From: Acidobacteriota bacterium
GTDB taxonomy: Bacteria; Acidobacteriota; Terriglobia; Terriglobales; Acidobacteriaceae
Reading direction: 5' to 3'
Length of the DNA stretch: 39,017 bases
NCBI GenBank assembly: GCA_013285705.1
Contig: JABDHA010000038.1
Coordinates: forward strand, 1 to 39,017
A program made the position numbers and the translations under genes. Of the stretch, positions 32,914 through 39,017 are shown in pieces; the first letter of the stretch is position 1, and every line of letters begins with the position of its first letter. Below the pieces are notes generated by a model, which was given only the letters and a program-made list of their open reading frames with translations, searched no databases and was not told the DNA's origin.

Positions 32914-33254
32914 AAACCGATCCTAGCATTGCATGCAGGCATTGCATGCAGCAGCCGCGCTTCGCGCCATCCGTGCCTCTGCCATCTGCATAACCTGCCC
33001 GCGCCGCTCCCGCTGGTCGCTAAAGCAGTTCCCCGCCCTGGGTGGTGAAAAGTTTTTCTTGGCGCCCTTAGCGTCTTGGCGGTAGATTTCTGCCCGCGAG
33101 CAGCATCTGCTTGGGCTCGAATGACTCCGTGAAGAGTTTTCCTCAGCGAACCTCCGCGCACCCTCAGCGTCCTCAGCGGTGAAAGAGACGCACAGCGTCC
33201 TCGCCACAGAACCAGCCCCTGCTACACTGTCCCCATCCCACCAATGGAGAAGGC
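32914..33254. other. divergent intergenic region with 13-bp tandem repeat and family C repeats
   Basis: A perfect tandem duplication of GCATTGCATGCAG lies at 32926-32938 and 32939-32951, right upstream of recG; each unit includes the palindrome TGCATGCA. A family C copy lies at 33041-33090 (TTTTTCTTGGCGCCC, then TTAGCGTCTTGGCGG). A second partial copy is at 33141-33185 (CCTCAGCGTCCTCAGCGG). Promoters for recG and the ABC genes should lie here. No gene is seen. Confidence 0.65.
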
Positions 33255-34160
33255 ATGCCCGCAGTCGTAGAACTGGACCGCATCTCCAAGTCCTATGAAA
33301 AAAAAGTAGCCGTCCGCGAATTAAGCCTGCGCATTGAAGCAGGCACCATGTTCGGCCTGCTCGGCCCCAACGGCTCAGGCAAAACATCGAGCATCCGCAT
33401 GATGGTCGGCATCACCATGCCCGACTCCGGCAGCGTAAACCTGCTCGGCAAGCCCTTCGCTCGCGAAAGCCTCAAACAGGTCGGCTACCTGCCCGAAGAG
33501 CGCGGCCTCTACAAAAAGATGAAGGTGCTGGACCAGCTCATCTTCATGGGCGAGCTGCGCGGACTCGACAAGGGCACCGCCGGCCGCCGCGCCCACAACT
33601 GGTGCGAGCGCCTCCAGATCCTCGAAGCCGTCGACAAGAAAACCGAAGAGCTCTCCAAGGGCATGCAGCAGAAGATCCAGTTCATCTCCACGCTCATGCA
33701 CGATCCCGAGCTCATCATCATGGACGAGCCATTCTCCGGCCTCGATCCCGTCAACGCCGTTCTCCTCCAGGACACCCTCATCGACCTCAAAAACGCAGGC
33801 AAAGCCATCCTCTTCTCCACCCATCGCATGGATCAGGTGGAAAAGCTCTGCGACGCCATCTGCCTCATCAACGCAGGTCAGGCCGTGCTCTCCGGCGGCA
33901 TGCGCGAAGTTAAATCGCGCTATGAACGCGATCGTGTCGTGCTCCAGTTTGAAGGCGACAATTCTTTCCTCCAGCATCCCGCCATCGCCGAATACAAGGA
34001 CTACTCTGGCCACGTCGAAATCAAGCTCAAGCCGCACGCCGACGCGCAAAGCCTTCTCCGCGAGGCCATCGAAAAGGCAAAGATCTATAAGTTTGAATTA
34101 GTGGAACCGTCGCTTGAAGAAATCTTCATCCAGACCGTAGGAGAGAAAGTCGATGCGTGA
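33255..34160 (+). CDS. ABC transporter ATP-binding protein, NatA type
   Basis: A 301-residue ATPase. Walker A GPNGSGKT is at 37-44, the ABC signature LSKGM is at 133-137, and Walker B IIMDEP is at 154-159 followed by FSGLDP. The switch His is in FSTHRMDQVEKL. A C-terminal domain of about 80 residues after LINAGQAVLSG is typical of the NatA-like exporters with DUF4162-type tails. It powers the membrane protein encoded by the next gene, whose start overlaps its end by eight bases. The pair probably exports sodium, a peptide or another toxic compound, as NatAB and related systems do; the substrate cannot be seen. GGAG seven bases before the ATG supports the start. Confidence 0.93.
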   Translation: MPAVVELDRISKSYEKKVAVRELSLRIEAGTMFGLLGPNGSGKTSSIRMMVGITMPDSGSVNLLGKPFARESLKQVGYLPEERGLYKKMKVLDQLIFMGELRGLDKGTAGRRAHNWCERLQILEAVDKKTEELSKGMQQKIQFISTLMHDPELIIMDEPFSGLDPVNAVLLQDTLIDLKNAGKAILFSTHRMDQVEKLCDAICLINAGQAVLSGGMREVKSRYERDRVVLQFEGDNSFLQHPAIAEYKDYSGHVEIKLKPHADAQSLLREAIEKAKIYKFELVEPSLEEIFIQTVGEKVDA

Positions 34161-35400
34161 CATCTGGCTCATCGCCAAGCGCGAATATCTCGAACAAATA
34201 CGCGGCAAGGCCTTCAAAGTCACAACGATCCTCATCCCTGTCGTCTTCGTCTCCATCTTCAGCATCTCGTTTTTTGCCAGCAAGAACTCCGGCTCGGGCA
34301 AGCACATCACCATCGCCGCTAACGACCCCGCGCTGGCCGCTCGCGTCCGCGACCAGCTCCTCACCGACAAAGACGCCCGCATGATCGTCGACGTCATCGC
34401 ACCCGCCGCGGATTCCGTCCGCCAACAACTCCTCACCGAAGTCGATGAAAAGCAGTTGGACGGCTTCCTCTGGCTGACCACCGAATCGGACGGCAGCAAA
34501 GCCAGCGCAACGTACGCCGCGCACGCATCGGGCGATTTCGCCACCACCGCGCGCCTCTCCGACGCCGTCGATCACGCCGTCGTGCAGCAGCGCCTCACCG
34601 CACACGGCATCGCCGCAGGCGATGTAGAAGCCCTCACCAGCGATGTAAAAATCCACACCGAGCAGGTCAAGAACGGCAAAGAAGTCTCGAGCAACGCCTT
34701 CGGCACCTTCTGGGCCGCCTACATCATGGCCTTTCTGCTCTCTTTCACTGTCGTCATGTATGGCATGAACGTGGGCCGCTCCGTCATTCAGGAAAAAACC
34801 TCGCGCATCTTCGAGGTCATGCTCGCCACCGTAAAGCCTGGAGACATGCTCGCCGGCAAGCTCATCGGGATCGGCGCAGTCGGCCTCTCGCAGCTGGCCA
34901 TCTGGGCCATCGCCGCGGCTATTTTCTCAGGCAGCGCACTGGCCGCCAGTCTCATGTCCGGAGGCCTCAAAATACAGGTTTCCGGCGCCGAAATCGCGCT
35001 TTTTGCCATCTATTTCCTGCTGGGATACGCGCTCTACAGCGCCCTCTTTGCCGGACTCGCCGCCACCTGCGACACCGAACAGGAGCTCCAGCAATACGCC
35101 CCGCTCGCCGCCGTGCCCATCTGGCTCAGCTTCGGCATGATCACCTTCATCGTCAGCAATCCCAACTCGGCGCTGTCGGTCGCCATCTCGATGTTCCCGC
35201 CCTGCGCGCCCATTACGATGTTCCTGCGCATCGCCTCGCAGTTTCCGCCACTCTGGCAGATCGCGCTCTCGCTCGCCATCATGGCCGTCTCGGTCTACAT
35301 CGTGATCTGGCTGTCCTCGCGCATCTATCGCATCGGCATCCTCATGTACGGCAAACGAGCCACCATCCCCGAAATGCTCCGCTGGCTCCGCTACAGCTGA
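34153..35400 (+). CDS. ABC transporter permease, NatB/ABC2_membrane_3 type
   Basis: A 415-residue membrane protein. One helix near the N-terminus (about 25-42) is followed by a large extracytoplasmic domain of about 130 residues. Five or six helices follow from about 190 to 400. The sequence GMNVGRSVIQEKTSRIFEVMLATVKPGDMLAGKLIG after the second helix is the typical coupling segment of this permease family. The ABC-2 style ending (IGILMYGKRATIPEMLRWLR) is also usual. It overlaps the ATPase gene by eight bases and completes a two-gene exporter. Its extracytoplasmic domain might bind the substrate. The two genes look like a whole system with no regulator attached. Confidence 0.92.
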   Translation: MRDIWLIAKREYLEQIRGKAFKVTTILIPVVFVSIFSISFFASKNSGSGKHITIAANDPALAARVRDQLLTDKDARMIVDVIAPAADSVRQQLLTEVDEKQLDGFLWLTTESDGSKASATYAAHASGDFATTARLSDAVDHAVVQQRLTAHGIAAGDVEALTSDVKIHTEQVKNGKEVSSNAFGTFWAAYIMAFLLSFTVVMYGMNVGRSVIQEKTSRIFEVMLATVKPGDMLAGKLIGIGAVGLSQLAIWAIAAAIFSGSALAASLMSGGLKIQVSGAEIALFAIYFLLGYALYSALFAGLAATCDTEQELQQYAPLAAVPIWLSFGMITFIVSNPNSALSVAISMFPPCAPITMFLRIASQFPPLWQIALSLAIMAVSVYIVIWLSSRIYRIGILMYGKRATIPEMLRWLRYS

Positions 35401-35758
35401 ACTGGCCGTTCAGGCACACGCGCCCTTTGGGCGCCATCCATGCTTGGTTTAGTGTTGTCATCCTGAGCGGAGCGCCGAAGGCGCGCAGTCGAAGGATCTG
35501 CTTTTCTCTGAGCAGTAGCAAGAAAAGGGGTGTCCCATCCTTCCGCGTATTTTGCGGAAGGGTGGGGAGGTAATACGCTCCCACTGCCGACGTCATCCTG
35601 AGCGCAGTCGAAAGGGTGGGAAAGCAAGAACCCATCCCAACCCGCCGTCATCCTGAGCGGAGCGTAGCGAAGCCGAAGGACCCCCACGAGCAACGCTCGT
35701 GCGAATTGGTCTTGTGAAAGCAAGACCAACCGCCCTTAGTACAATATCCGCAAGCCAC
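35401..35758. other. repeat-dense region upstream of the HNH gene
   Basis: Family A copies start at 35457 and 35647. A family B copy starts at 35527 (GGGGTGTCCCATCC, with CCGCGTATTTTGCGG arms). The element at 35592-35633 begins as family A (GTCATCCTGAGCGCAG) and ends as family B (AAAGGGTGGGAAAGCA), so it is chimeric. The end of the region holds the hairpin and promoter of the HNH gene. No gene is seen. Confidence 0.75.
35706..35745 (+). promoter_or_regulatory. inverted repeat and -10-like element before the HNH gene
   Basis: A perfect 9-bp inverted repeat, TTGGTCTTG (35706-35714) and CAAGACCAA (35721-35729) with a 6-base loop, lies just upstream of TACAAT (35740-35745). The ATG is 13 bases after TACAAT, and no ribosome site is evident, so the message may be leaderless or nearly so. 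The dyad is well placed for a repressor or autoregulator. Confidence 0.5.
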
Positions 35759-36388
35759 ATGCGAGACGATTTTTCTGAGGAAGTGAAGCGTGTTATTGCC
35801 CACAGAGCGAATCTTGTCTGCTCAAACCCGTCCTGTGGAAGCTCGACTGGTGGACCACAAGACGACCCATCAAAAGCTCTCAACATCGGGGTTGCTGCTC
35901 ACATCACTGCAGCTTCGCCCGGTGGCCCTCGTTACGATTCGACGCTTACTGTCGAGCAGCGAAGATCAGCAGAGAATGGTGTCTGGCTGTGCCAGAACTG
36001 CGCGAAGCTCGTGGACAACGACGAGTCTCTCTTTCCTGGGAAGCTGCTCAGCGCATGGAAAATAGTCCGCGAACATAGCGCATTGACTTCAATCGGGCAG
36101 ACTGTTCATAGCTCAGTTGAAACTGAATATCAGAGAAAGCACCGGCAGATACTGCAATGGAAAGGGCAACGAGTGATGTGGGTTAAGATGCCCACTCCGC
36201 AGCAAGCGATGACATTAGGTACGAGGCCATGGAGTTCAGTACAGCTTACCGTTCTGGACTGCACAGAGTTCTATGTAAAGATCAAGGGCGATGGTTGGGA
36301 CAACTCACGCTCTATTCCGATGCGTAACATTGAAATCGGTCACGATGACAGATTCGATCTCCCGGAACTACTTGAGTACGACCGATAA
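35759..36388 (+). CDS. HNH/treble-clef nuclease-domain protein
   Basis: A 209-residue protein. Residues 1-100 form an HNH-like zinc domain: FSEEVKRVIAHRANLVCSNPSC (Cys21, Cys26), then NIGVAAHITAASPGGPRYD with the catalytic-type His48, and NGVWLCQNCAKLVDND (Cys78, Cys81, and an Asn in the expected place). This domain version occurs on many bacterial effector proteins of the phage-defence type, where it cuts DNA or RNA. The C-terminal 100 residues are beta-rich and unrecognised, possibly a sensor. Start ATG 35759 was chosen because the 20 codons before it carry a promoter-like sequence. It stands alone, surrounded by repeats, and looks less GC-rich in its codon use than its neighbours. Defence is an inference. 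Confidence 0.75.
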   Translation: MRDDFSEEVKRVIAHRANLVCSNPSCGSSTGGPQDDPSKALNIGVAAHITAASPGGPRYDSTLTVEQRRSAENGVWLCQNCAKLVDNDESLFPGKLLSAWKIVREHSALTSIGQTVHSSVETEYQRKHRQILQWKGQRVMWVKMPTPQQAMTLGTRPWSSVQLTVLDCTEFYVKIKGDGWDNSRSIPMRNIEIGHDDRFDLPELLEYDR

Positions 36389-36888
36389 TTACGCCGGGTG
36401 CCCCATGTTCGCGAAGCTAACATGGGTCGAAACGACCGCCGTCGAAGACGGCGCACAAAATTCAGGTAGAAGCCCCGGGCTTCAGCCCGGGGAATAAGAA
36501 TCCGGCTCGAAGAGCCGAACCTTGCTGCCGCAGGCTGGAGCGCAGTCCAAAGGACGAAGCGACCCTGTCAAGCCCCTAAACCATAAAATAACTCACAAGC
36601 AACTGAAAACAAACCACATAAAAGGTCCGTAACTTGGCAGATTATTTCGCCAAAACTGCTATCCTTGAAATAGAAGGAAAAAGCCCGCCAACTGGCGGGC
36701 CTTTTTATTTGCGCAGAAATAGGACCCCCAGTTAAGTTATTGAAAACACTAAAACGAATCTAACCCTAATAGAATCAGCGGCATAGTAGGGGATGATCCC
36801 TCGCTAAACCCTTGAAAACAAATAAAAGGGAAGCCACCCCAGGGGCAGGGGGAGGCCCCCCGGGATAGCCCCGGATAGAATCAGGAGC
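36389..36888. other. 500-base gene-free region with hairpins and AT-rich tract
   Basis: It begins with a family B-like element (36396-36427, GGGTGCCCCATGTTCGCG). A perfect hairpin of CCCCGGGC and GCCCGGGG arms lies at 36473-36492. A terminator is at 36678-36706. The stretch 36580-36830 is AT-rich compared with the genes and includes short near-repeats around GAAAACA (36601-36611, 36740-36752 and 36812-36822). The last 60 bases are G-rich, and AGGAG lies just before the acyltransferase gene. No coding frame is convincing; a small RNA is possible but unproven. Confidence 0.6.
36678..36706 (+). terminator. intrinsic terminator, usable on both strands
   Basis: GCCCGCC (36683-36689) pairs with GGCGGGC (36694-36700) around a 4-base loop, with AAAAA before and CTTTTT after. 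It is 290 bases past the HNH stop, too far to be certain that it serves that gene, so a short untranslated transcript may end here instead. Confidence 0.75.
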
Positions 36889-37554
36889 GTGACCCGGAAA
36901 GACTTCACCCTTCCGCAGCGGATCGCGCTGGCCATCGTGCCGCGTCTCACCGCCGCAATCCTAACCGCCATTGGCACGACGCTCCGCTTCAAGGTCATCG
37001 CCGAACCCGGAGCCATCCCGGCCACGCCCCCGGCGAAAGGAATCTTCTGCTTCTGGCACCAGTGCACTCTGCCCTGTGGATGGTACTTCCGCAAATTCCG
37101 CTGCTCCATCCTCATCAGCCGCAGCTTCGACGGCGAACTGATCGCCCGAACGCTAGGCCTGCTCGGATTCGACAGTGTGCGCGGCTCAAGCTCTCGCGGA
37201 GGCGCAGCCGGACTGCTGGCCCTGCAACAGGTCTTAGCCAAGGGATTGCCGGTTGTCTTCACCGCCGACGGTCCGCGAGGCCCCATCTACCAGACCAAGA
37301 TGGGCCCGGTAAAGCTGGCGCAGATGACACAGGAAGAGATCAGCAGCTTCTACCTGCTCCCCGAGCGAGCGTGGACACTGAACTCGTGGGACCGCTTCCT
37401 GATCCCGAAGCCGTTCTCAACGGTCATCGTAAGCTGGTCACGCGCAGTAGCGCCTCCCGCCGCAGACGCCGATGCCGCAACCCTCGAAGCCAAGCGCCAG
37501 GAACTGAACGCAGCCATCGAACGAGCCAGACGAAACGCCGAACGCAATCTGTAA
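36889..37554 (+). CDS. DUF374 lysophospholipid acyltransferase-family protein
   Basis: A 221-residue protein of the DUF374 branch of the LPLAT superfamily. The FCFWHQCTLPCGWYFRK segment takes the place of the acyltransferase H-x4-D motif. RGSSSRGGAAGLLALQQVL and TADGPRGPIYQTKMGPVKLAQ are the family's two signature blocks. LNSWDRFLIPKPFSTVIVSW and a helical tail (LEAKRQELNAAIERARR) are also typical. Relatives act at the inner membrane in lipid or lipopolysaccharide acylation, though the exact reaction is unsettled. The start GTG 36889 is imperfect: AGGAG ends only one base before it, and there is no better in-frame start nearby. It precedes queA by 116 bases. Confidence 0.85.
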   Translation: MTRKDFTLPQRIALAIVPRLTAAILTAIGTTLRFKVIAEPGAIPATPPAKGIFCFWHQCTLPCGWYFRKFRCSILISRSFDGELIARTLGLLGFDSVRGSSSRGGAAGLLALQQVLAKGLPVVFTADGPRGPIYQTKMGPVKLAQMTQEEISSFYLLPERAWTLNSWDRFLIPKPFSTVIVSWSRAVAPPAADADAATLEAKRQELNAAIERARRNAERNL

Positions 37555-37576
37555 ACCAGGAAGCGAACGAGGAACT

Positions 37577-37651
37577 ACCTCTGCGGACCTCAGCGCAAAC
37601 CCAGCGTCCTCAGCGGTGAAGGTTTTTCTTAGCGCCTTGGCGGTAGATTTC
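37577..37651 (+). repeat. dispersed intergenic repeat family C, upstream of queA
   Basis: CCTCTGCGGACCTCAGCG at the left, then GTCCTCAGCGGTGAAGG, TTTTTCTTAGCGCC and TTGGCGGTAGATTTC. It matches copies at 33041 and 38790. The element ends 19 bases before the queA GTG. TTGGCG at 37637-37642 and TAAAAT at 37658-37663 are 15 bases apart and could form a weak promoter, with the repeat supplying the -35. Confidence 0.75.
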
Positions 37652-37670
37652 CCCCGCTAAAATCAAACCA

Positions 37671-38780
37671 GTGCAAGTCTCCGATTTCAACTTCCACCTC
37701 CCCGAAGAACTGATCGCCCAAAAACCGCCAGAAGACCGAGCCGGAGCGCGCATGCTCACGCTCAACCGCAAAACAGGAGCCTACGCAGACCACCACTTCC
37801 GTGAATTCCCGGAGATGCTCCGCGCAGGCGACGTTCTGGTCCTGAACAACAGCCGCGTCATTCCTGCGCGCCTTTACGCGCACCGCGCCGGATTGCATAC
37901 GCAAGAGGGCCACAGGACAACCGGACGCATCCAGGTCCTGCTGACCGAGCAGATCAGTGAATGGGAATGGAAAGTCCTCGCTCGCCCAGGACGCAAAGTC
38001 TTGACAGGAGAAAAACTCACCTTCGGCGATGACCTCCTGCACGCGGAAATCACCGCCCACGGAGAATTCGGTGAGCGCACCTTGCGCTTCGATCCAGTCG
38101 CCGACTTCTACGGCGCATTGGAGCAGTTAGGCCACATGCCGCTGCCCCCCTACATCCATCGCCAGGACGAACCCACCGACCGCGATCGCTACCAGACCGT
38201 CTATGCCGACGAGCGCGGATCAGTAGCCGCACCAACCGCAGGACTGCACTTTACATCGCAAATCCTCGAAAAAATCCGCGAAAAAGGCGTCCAAATCGAA
38301 TACGTAACACTGCACGTAGGACTCGGAACCTTCCAGCCCGTGCGCGTCGACAAGATCGAGGACATTCACCTACACACCGAGCGCTACACATTGCCCGCAG
38401 CCACAGCCGAAGCAGTGAACGCAGCCAAGCACGAAGGCCGCAGAGTCATTGCCGCAGGCACCACCACCGTTCGCACACTCGAACACTGCGCAAGCATCGC
38501 GCCGGATGGAAAGCTGGAGCCTCATTCCGGAGCAAAGCTGGAGCCTCATTCCGGAGCAACGAACATCTTCATCTCGCCCAGAGACGAGTCAGGATACGAA
38601 TCAACCTACGAATTCCGCGTCGTCGACGCACTACTGACCAACTTCCATCTGCCGCAATCAACCCTGCTGATGCTGGTCAGCGCCTTCGCCGGACGTGAGC
38701 GTGTGCTCGCCGCCTACAAACACGCAGTCGCATCAGGCTACCGCTTCTTCTCCTATGGAGACTGCATGTTCCTCAGCTGA
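37671..38780 (+). CDS. queA: S-adenosylmethionine:tRNA ribosyltransferase-isomerase
   Basis: A 369-residue enzyme that moves the ribosyl part of S-adenosylmethionine onto 7-aminomethyl-7-deazaguanine in tRNA, a late step of queuosine synthesis. Family signatures are [69 protein letters not shown] and [23 protein letters not shown], ending in [12 protein letters not shown]. Start GTG 37671 (MQVSDFNF) is the only good one. An in-frame 24-bp duplication (residues 281-296, KLEPHSGA twice) and a nearby nine-residue insert (RDESGYEST, after NIFISP) lie in a surface-type region between conserved blocks and do not break the frame. The enzyme is probably functional. Confidence 0.95.
   Translation: MQVSDFNFHLPEELIAQKPPEDRAGARMLTLNRKTGAYADHHFREFPEMLRAGDVLVLNNSRVIPARLYAHRAGLHTQEGHRTTGRIQVLLTEQISEWEWKVLARPGRKVLTGEKLTFGDDLLHAEITAHGEFGERTLRFDPVADFYGALEQLGHMPLPPYIHRQDEPTDRDRYQTVYADERGSVAAPTAGLHFTSQILEKIREKGVQIEYVTLHVGLGTFQPVRVDKIEDIHLHTERYTLPAATAEAVNAAKHEGRRVIAAGTTTVRTLEHCASIAPDGKLEPHSGAKLEPHSGATNIFISPRDESGYESTYEFRVVDALLTNFHLPQSTLLMLVSAFAGRERVLAAYKHAVASGYRFFSYGDCMFLS
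38511..38558 (+). repeat. 24-bp perfect tandem duplication inside queA
   Basis: Two identical 24-base units, 38511-38534 and 38535-38558, each encode KLEPHSGA. The length is a multiple of three, so the frame is kept. A slippage origin is likely, and the copy number may vary between strains. Confidence 0.9.
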
Positions 38781-38789
38781 GTCTGTCGA

Positions 38790-38864
38790 ACTCTGTGCTC
38801 TCCGTGTCCTCTGTGGTGAATGGCTGTGGTAAAGGTCTTTCTTAGCGCCTTGGCGGTAGATTTC
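38790..38864 (+). repeat. dispersed intergenic repeat family C, upstream of polA
   Basis: CTCTGTGCTCTCCGTGTCC at the left and CTTTCTTAGCGCCTTGGCGG, then TAGATTTC, at the right, as in the copy before queA. It ends 16 bases before the polA ATG and takes up most of the 100-base gap, so the polA promoter must lie in or before it. Confidence 0.75.
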
Positions 38865-38880
38865 GATAGACTCAACCCTG

Positions 38881-39017
38881 ATGCCTTCCGCAACCAAGCC
38901 GCCCGTCTTCCTGCTCGATTCCATGTCCTTCATCTTCCGCGCCTACCACGCGATGCAGCGTCAGCGGCCCATGTCCACGCGCAACGGCGTGCCCACCGCG
39001 GCAACGTATGTCTTCGT
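38881..39017 (+). CDS. polA: DNA polymerase I, N-terminal fragment (runs off window)
   Basis: Only the first 45 codons are present. They read PVFLLDSMSFIFRAYHAMQ followed by GVPTAATYVF. This is the start of the 5'-3' exonuclease domain of DNA polymerase I: the FLLDS Asp is a metal ligand, the FRAYHA helix and the G-x-P-T-x-A-x-Y-x-F motif are conserved. A stand-alone 5'-3' exonuclease would look the same at this point, so the polymerase domain is assumed. ATG 38881 has no strong ribosome site; the family C repeat lies just upstream. Confidence 0.8.
   Translation, partial: MPSATKPPVFLLDSMSFIFRAYHAMQRQRPMSTRNGVPTAATYVF

Noticed and set aside
35401..36888. Insertion sequence or integrated element around the HNH gene
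   Set aside because: No transposase, integrase, terminal inverted repeats or target duplication could be seen; only short dispersed repeats are present.
1..39017. tRNA or rRNA genes
   Set aside because: I looked for cloverleaf-like arms and conserved rRNA stretches in the gaps and saw none; a tRNA covariance search would be the decisive check.

Overview
The window reads as chromosomal DNA of an acidobacterium, most likely order Terriglobales (Acidobacteriaceae type). This is inferred from the overall protein repertoire: two secreted M13 peptidases, tandem beta-propeller lipoproteins, a DUF374 acyltransferase, ECF sigma/anti-sigma pairs with TonB-like ends, and many short dispersed intergenic repeats. 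KdsA and an MCE-domain protein fit a Gram-negative envelope. I see no rRNA, tRNA, CRISPR array, transposase or prophage. Most of the window is ordinary chromosome; the accessory character is concentrated at 35.4-36.9 kb.

Left part (1-10.4 kb): a sugar-catabolic operon consists of the tail of a DapA-family aldolase, a divergent fucose-isomerase-like protein and an MFS permease. It is followed by a secreted protein, aquaporin Z and an EamA exporter on the minus strand. A secreted M13 metallopeptidase then lies divergent to a secreted beta-propeller protein.

Middle (10.4-22.7 kb): this part holds an orphan LytTR response regulator and a secreted protein with a doubtful N-terminus. A sigma-70-family gene follows with two small membrane proteins, one carrying zinc ribbons. 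Next come rlmB coupled to a peptidase-like protein that has lost its catalytic Glu, and a zinc alcohol dehydrogenase divergent from an AraC regulator. An ECF sigma factor is overlapped by a zf-HC2 anti-sigma gene that changes frame at a run of six G. kdsA and tdk overlap by one base.

Right part (22.7-39 kb): two paralogous propeller lipoproteins share a copied promoter and leader. They are followed by a second M13 peptidase, an MCE protein with five repeats of exactly 34 residues, acpS divergent from a small unknown gene, and recG. A Nat-type ABC transporter comes next, then a repeat-rich low-gene region with a solitary HNH-domain protein, a DUF374 acyltransferase, queA with an in-frame 24-bp duplication, and the start of polA.

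Three families of short dispersed repeats fill most intergenic spaces. Family A begins GTCATCCTGAG and ends GAAGGATCTGCTTTT. Family B is a GGGTGCCCCAT...GGGTGGGAAAGCA hairpin. Family C contains CTTAGCGCCTTGGCGGTAG and abuts the starts of queA and polA. No single clear new multigene system stands out. The best candidates for follow-up are the frame-shifted anti-sigma factor, the sigma trio, the pseudo-peptidase, the 34-residue MCE repeats and the HNH island.
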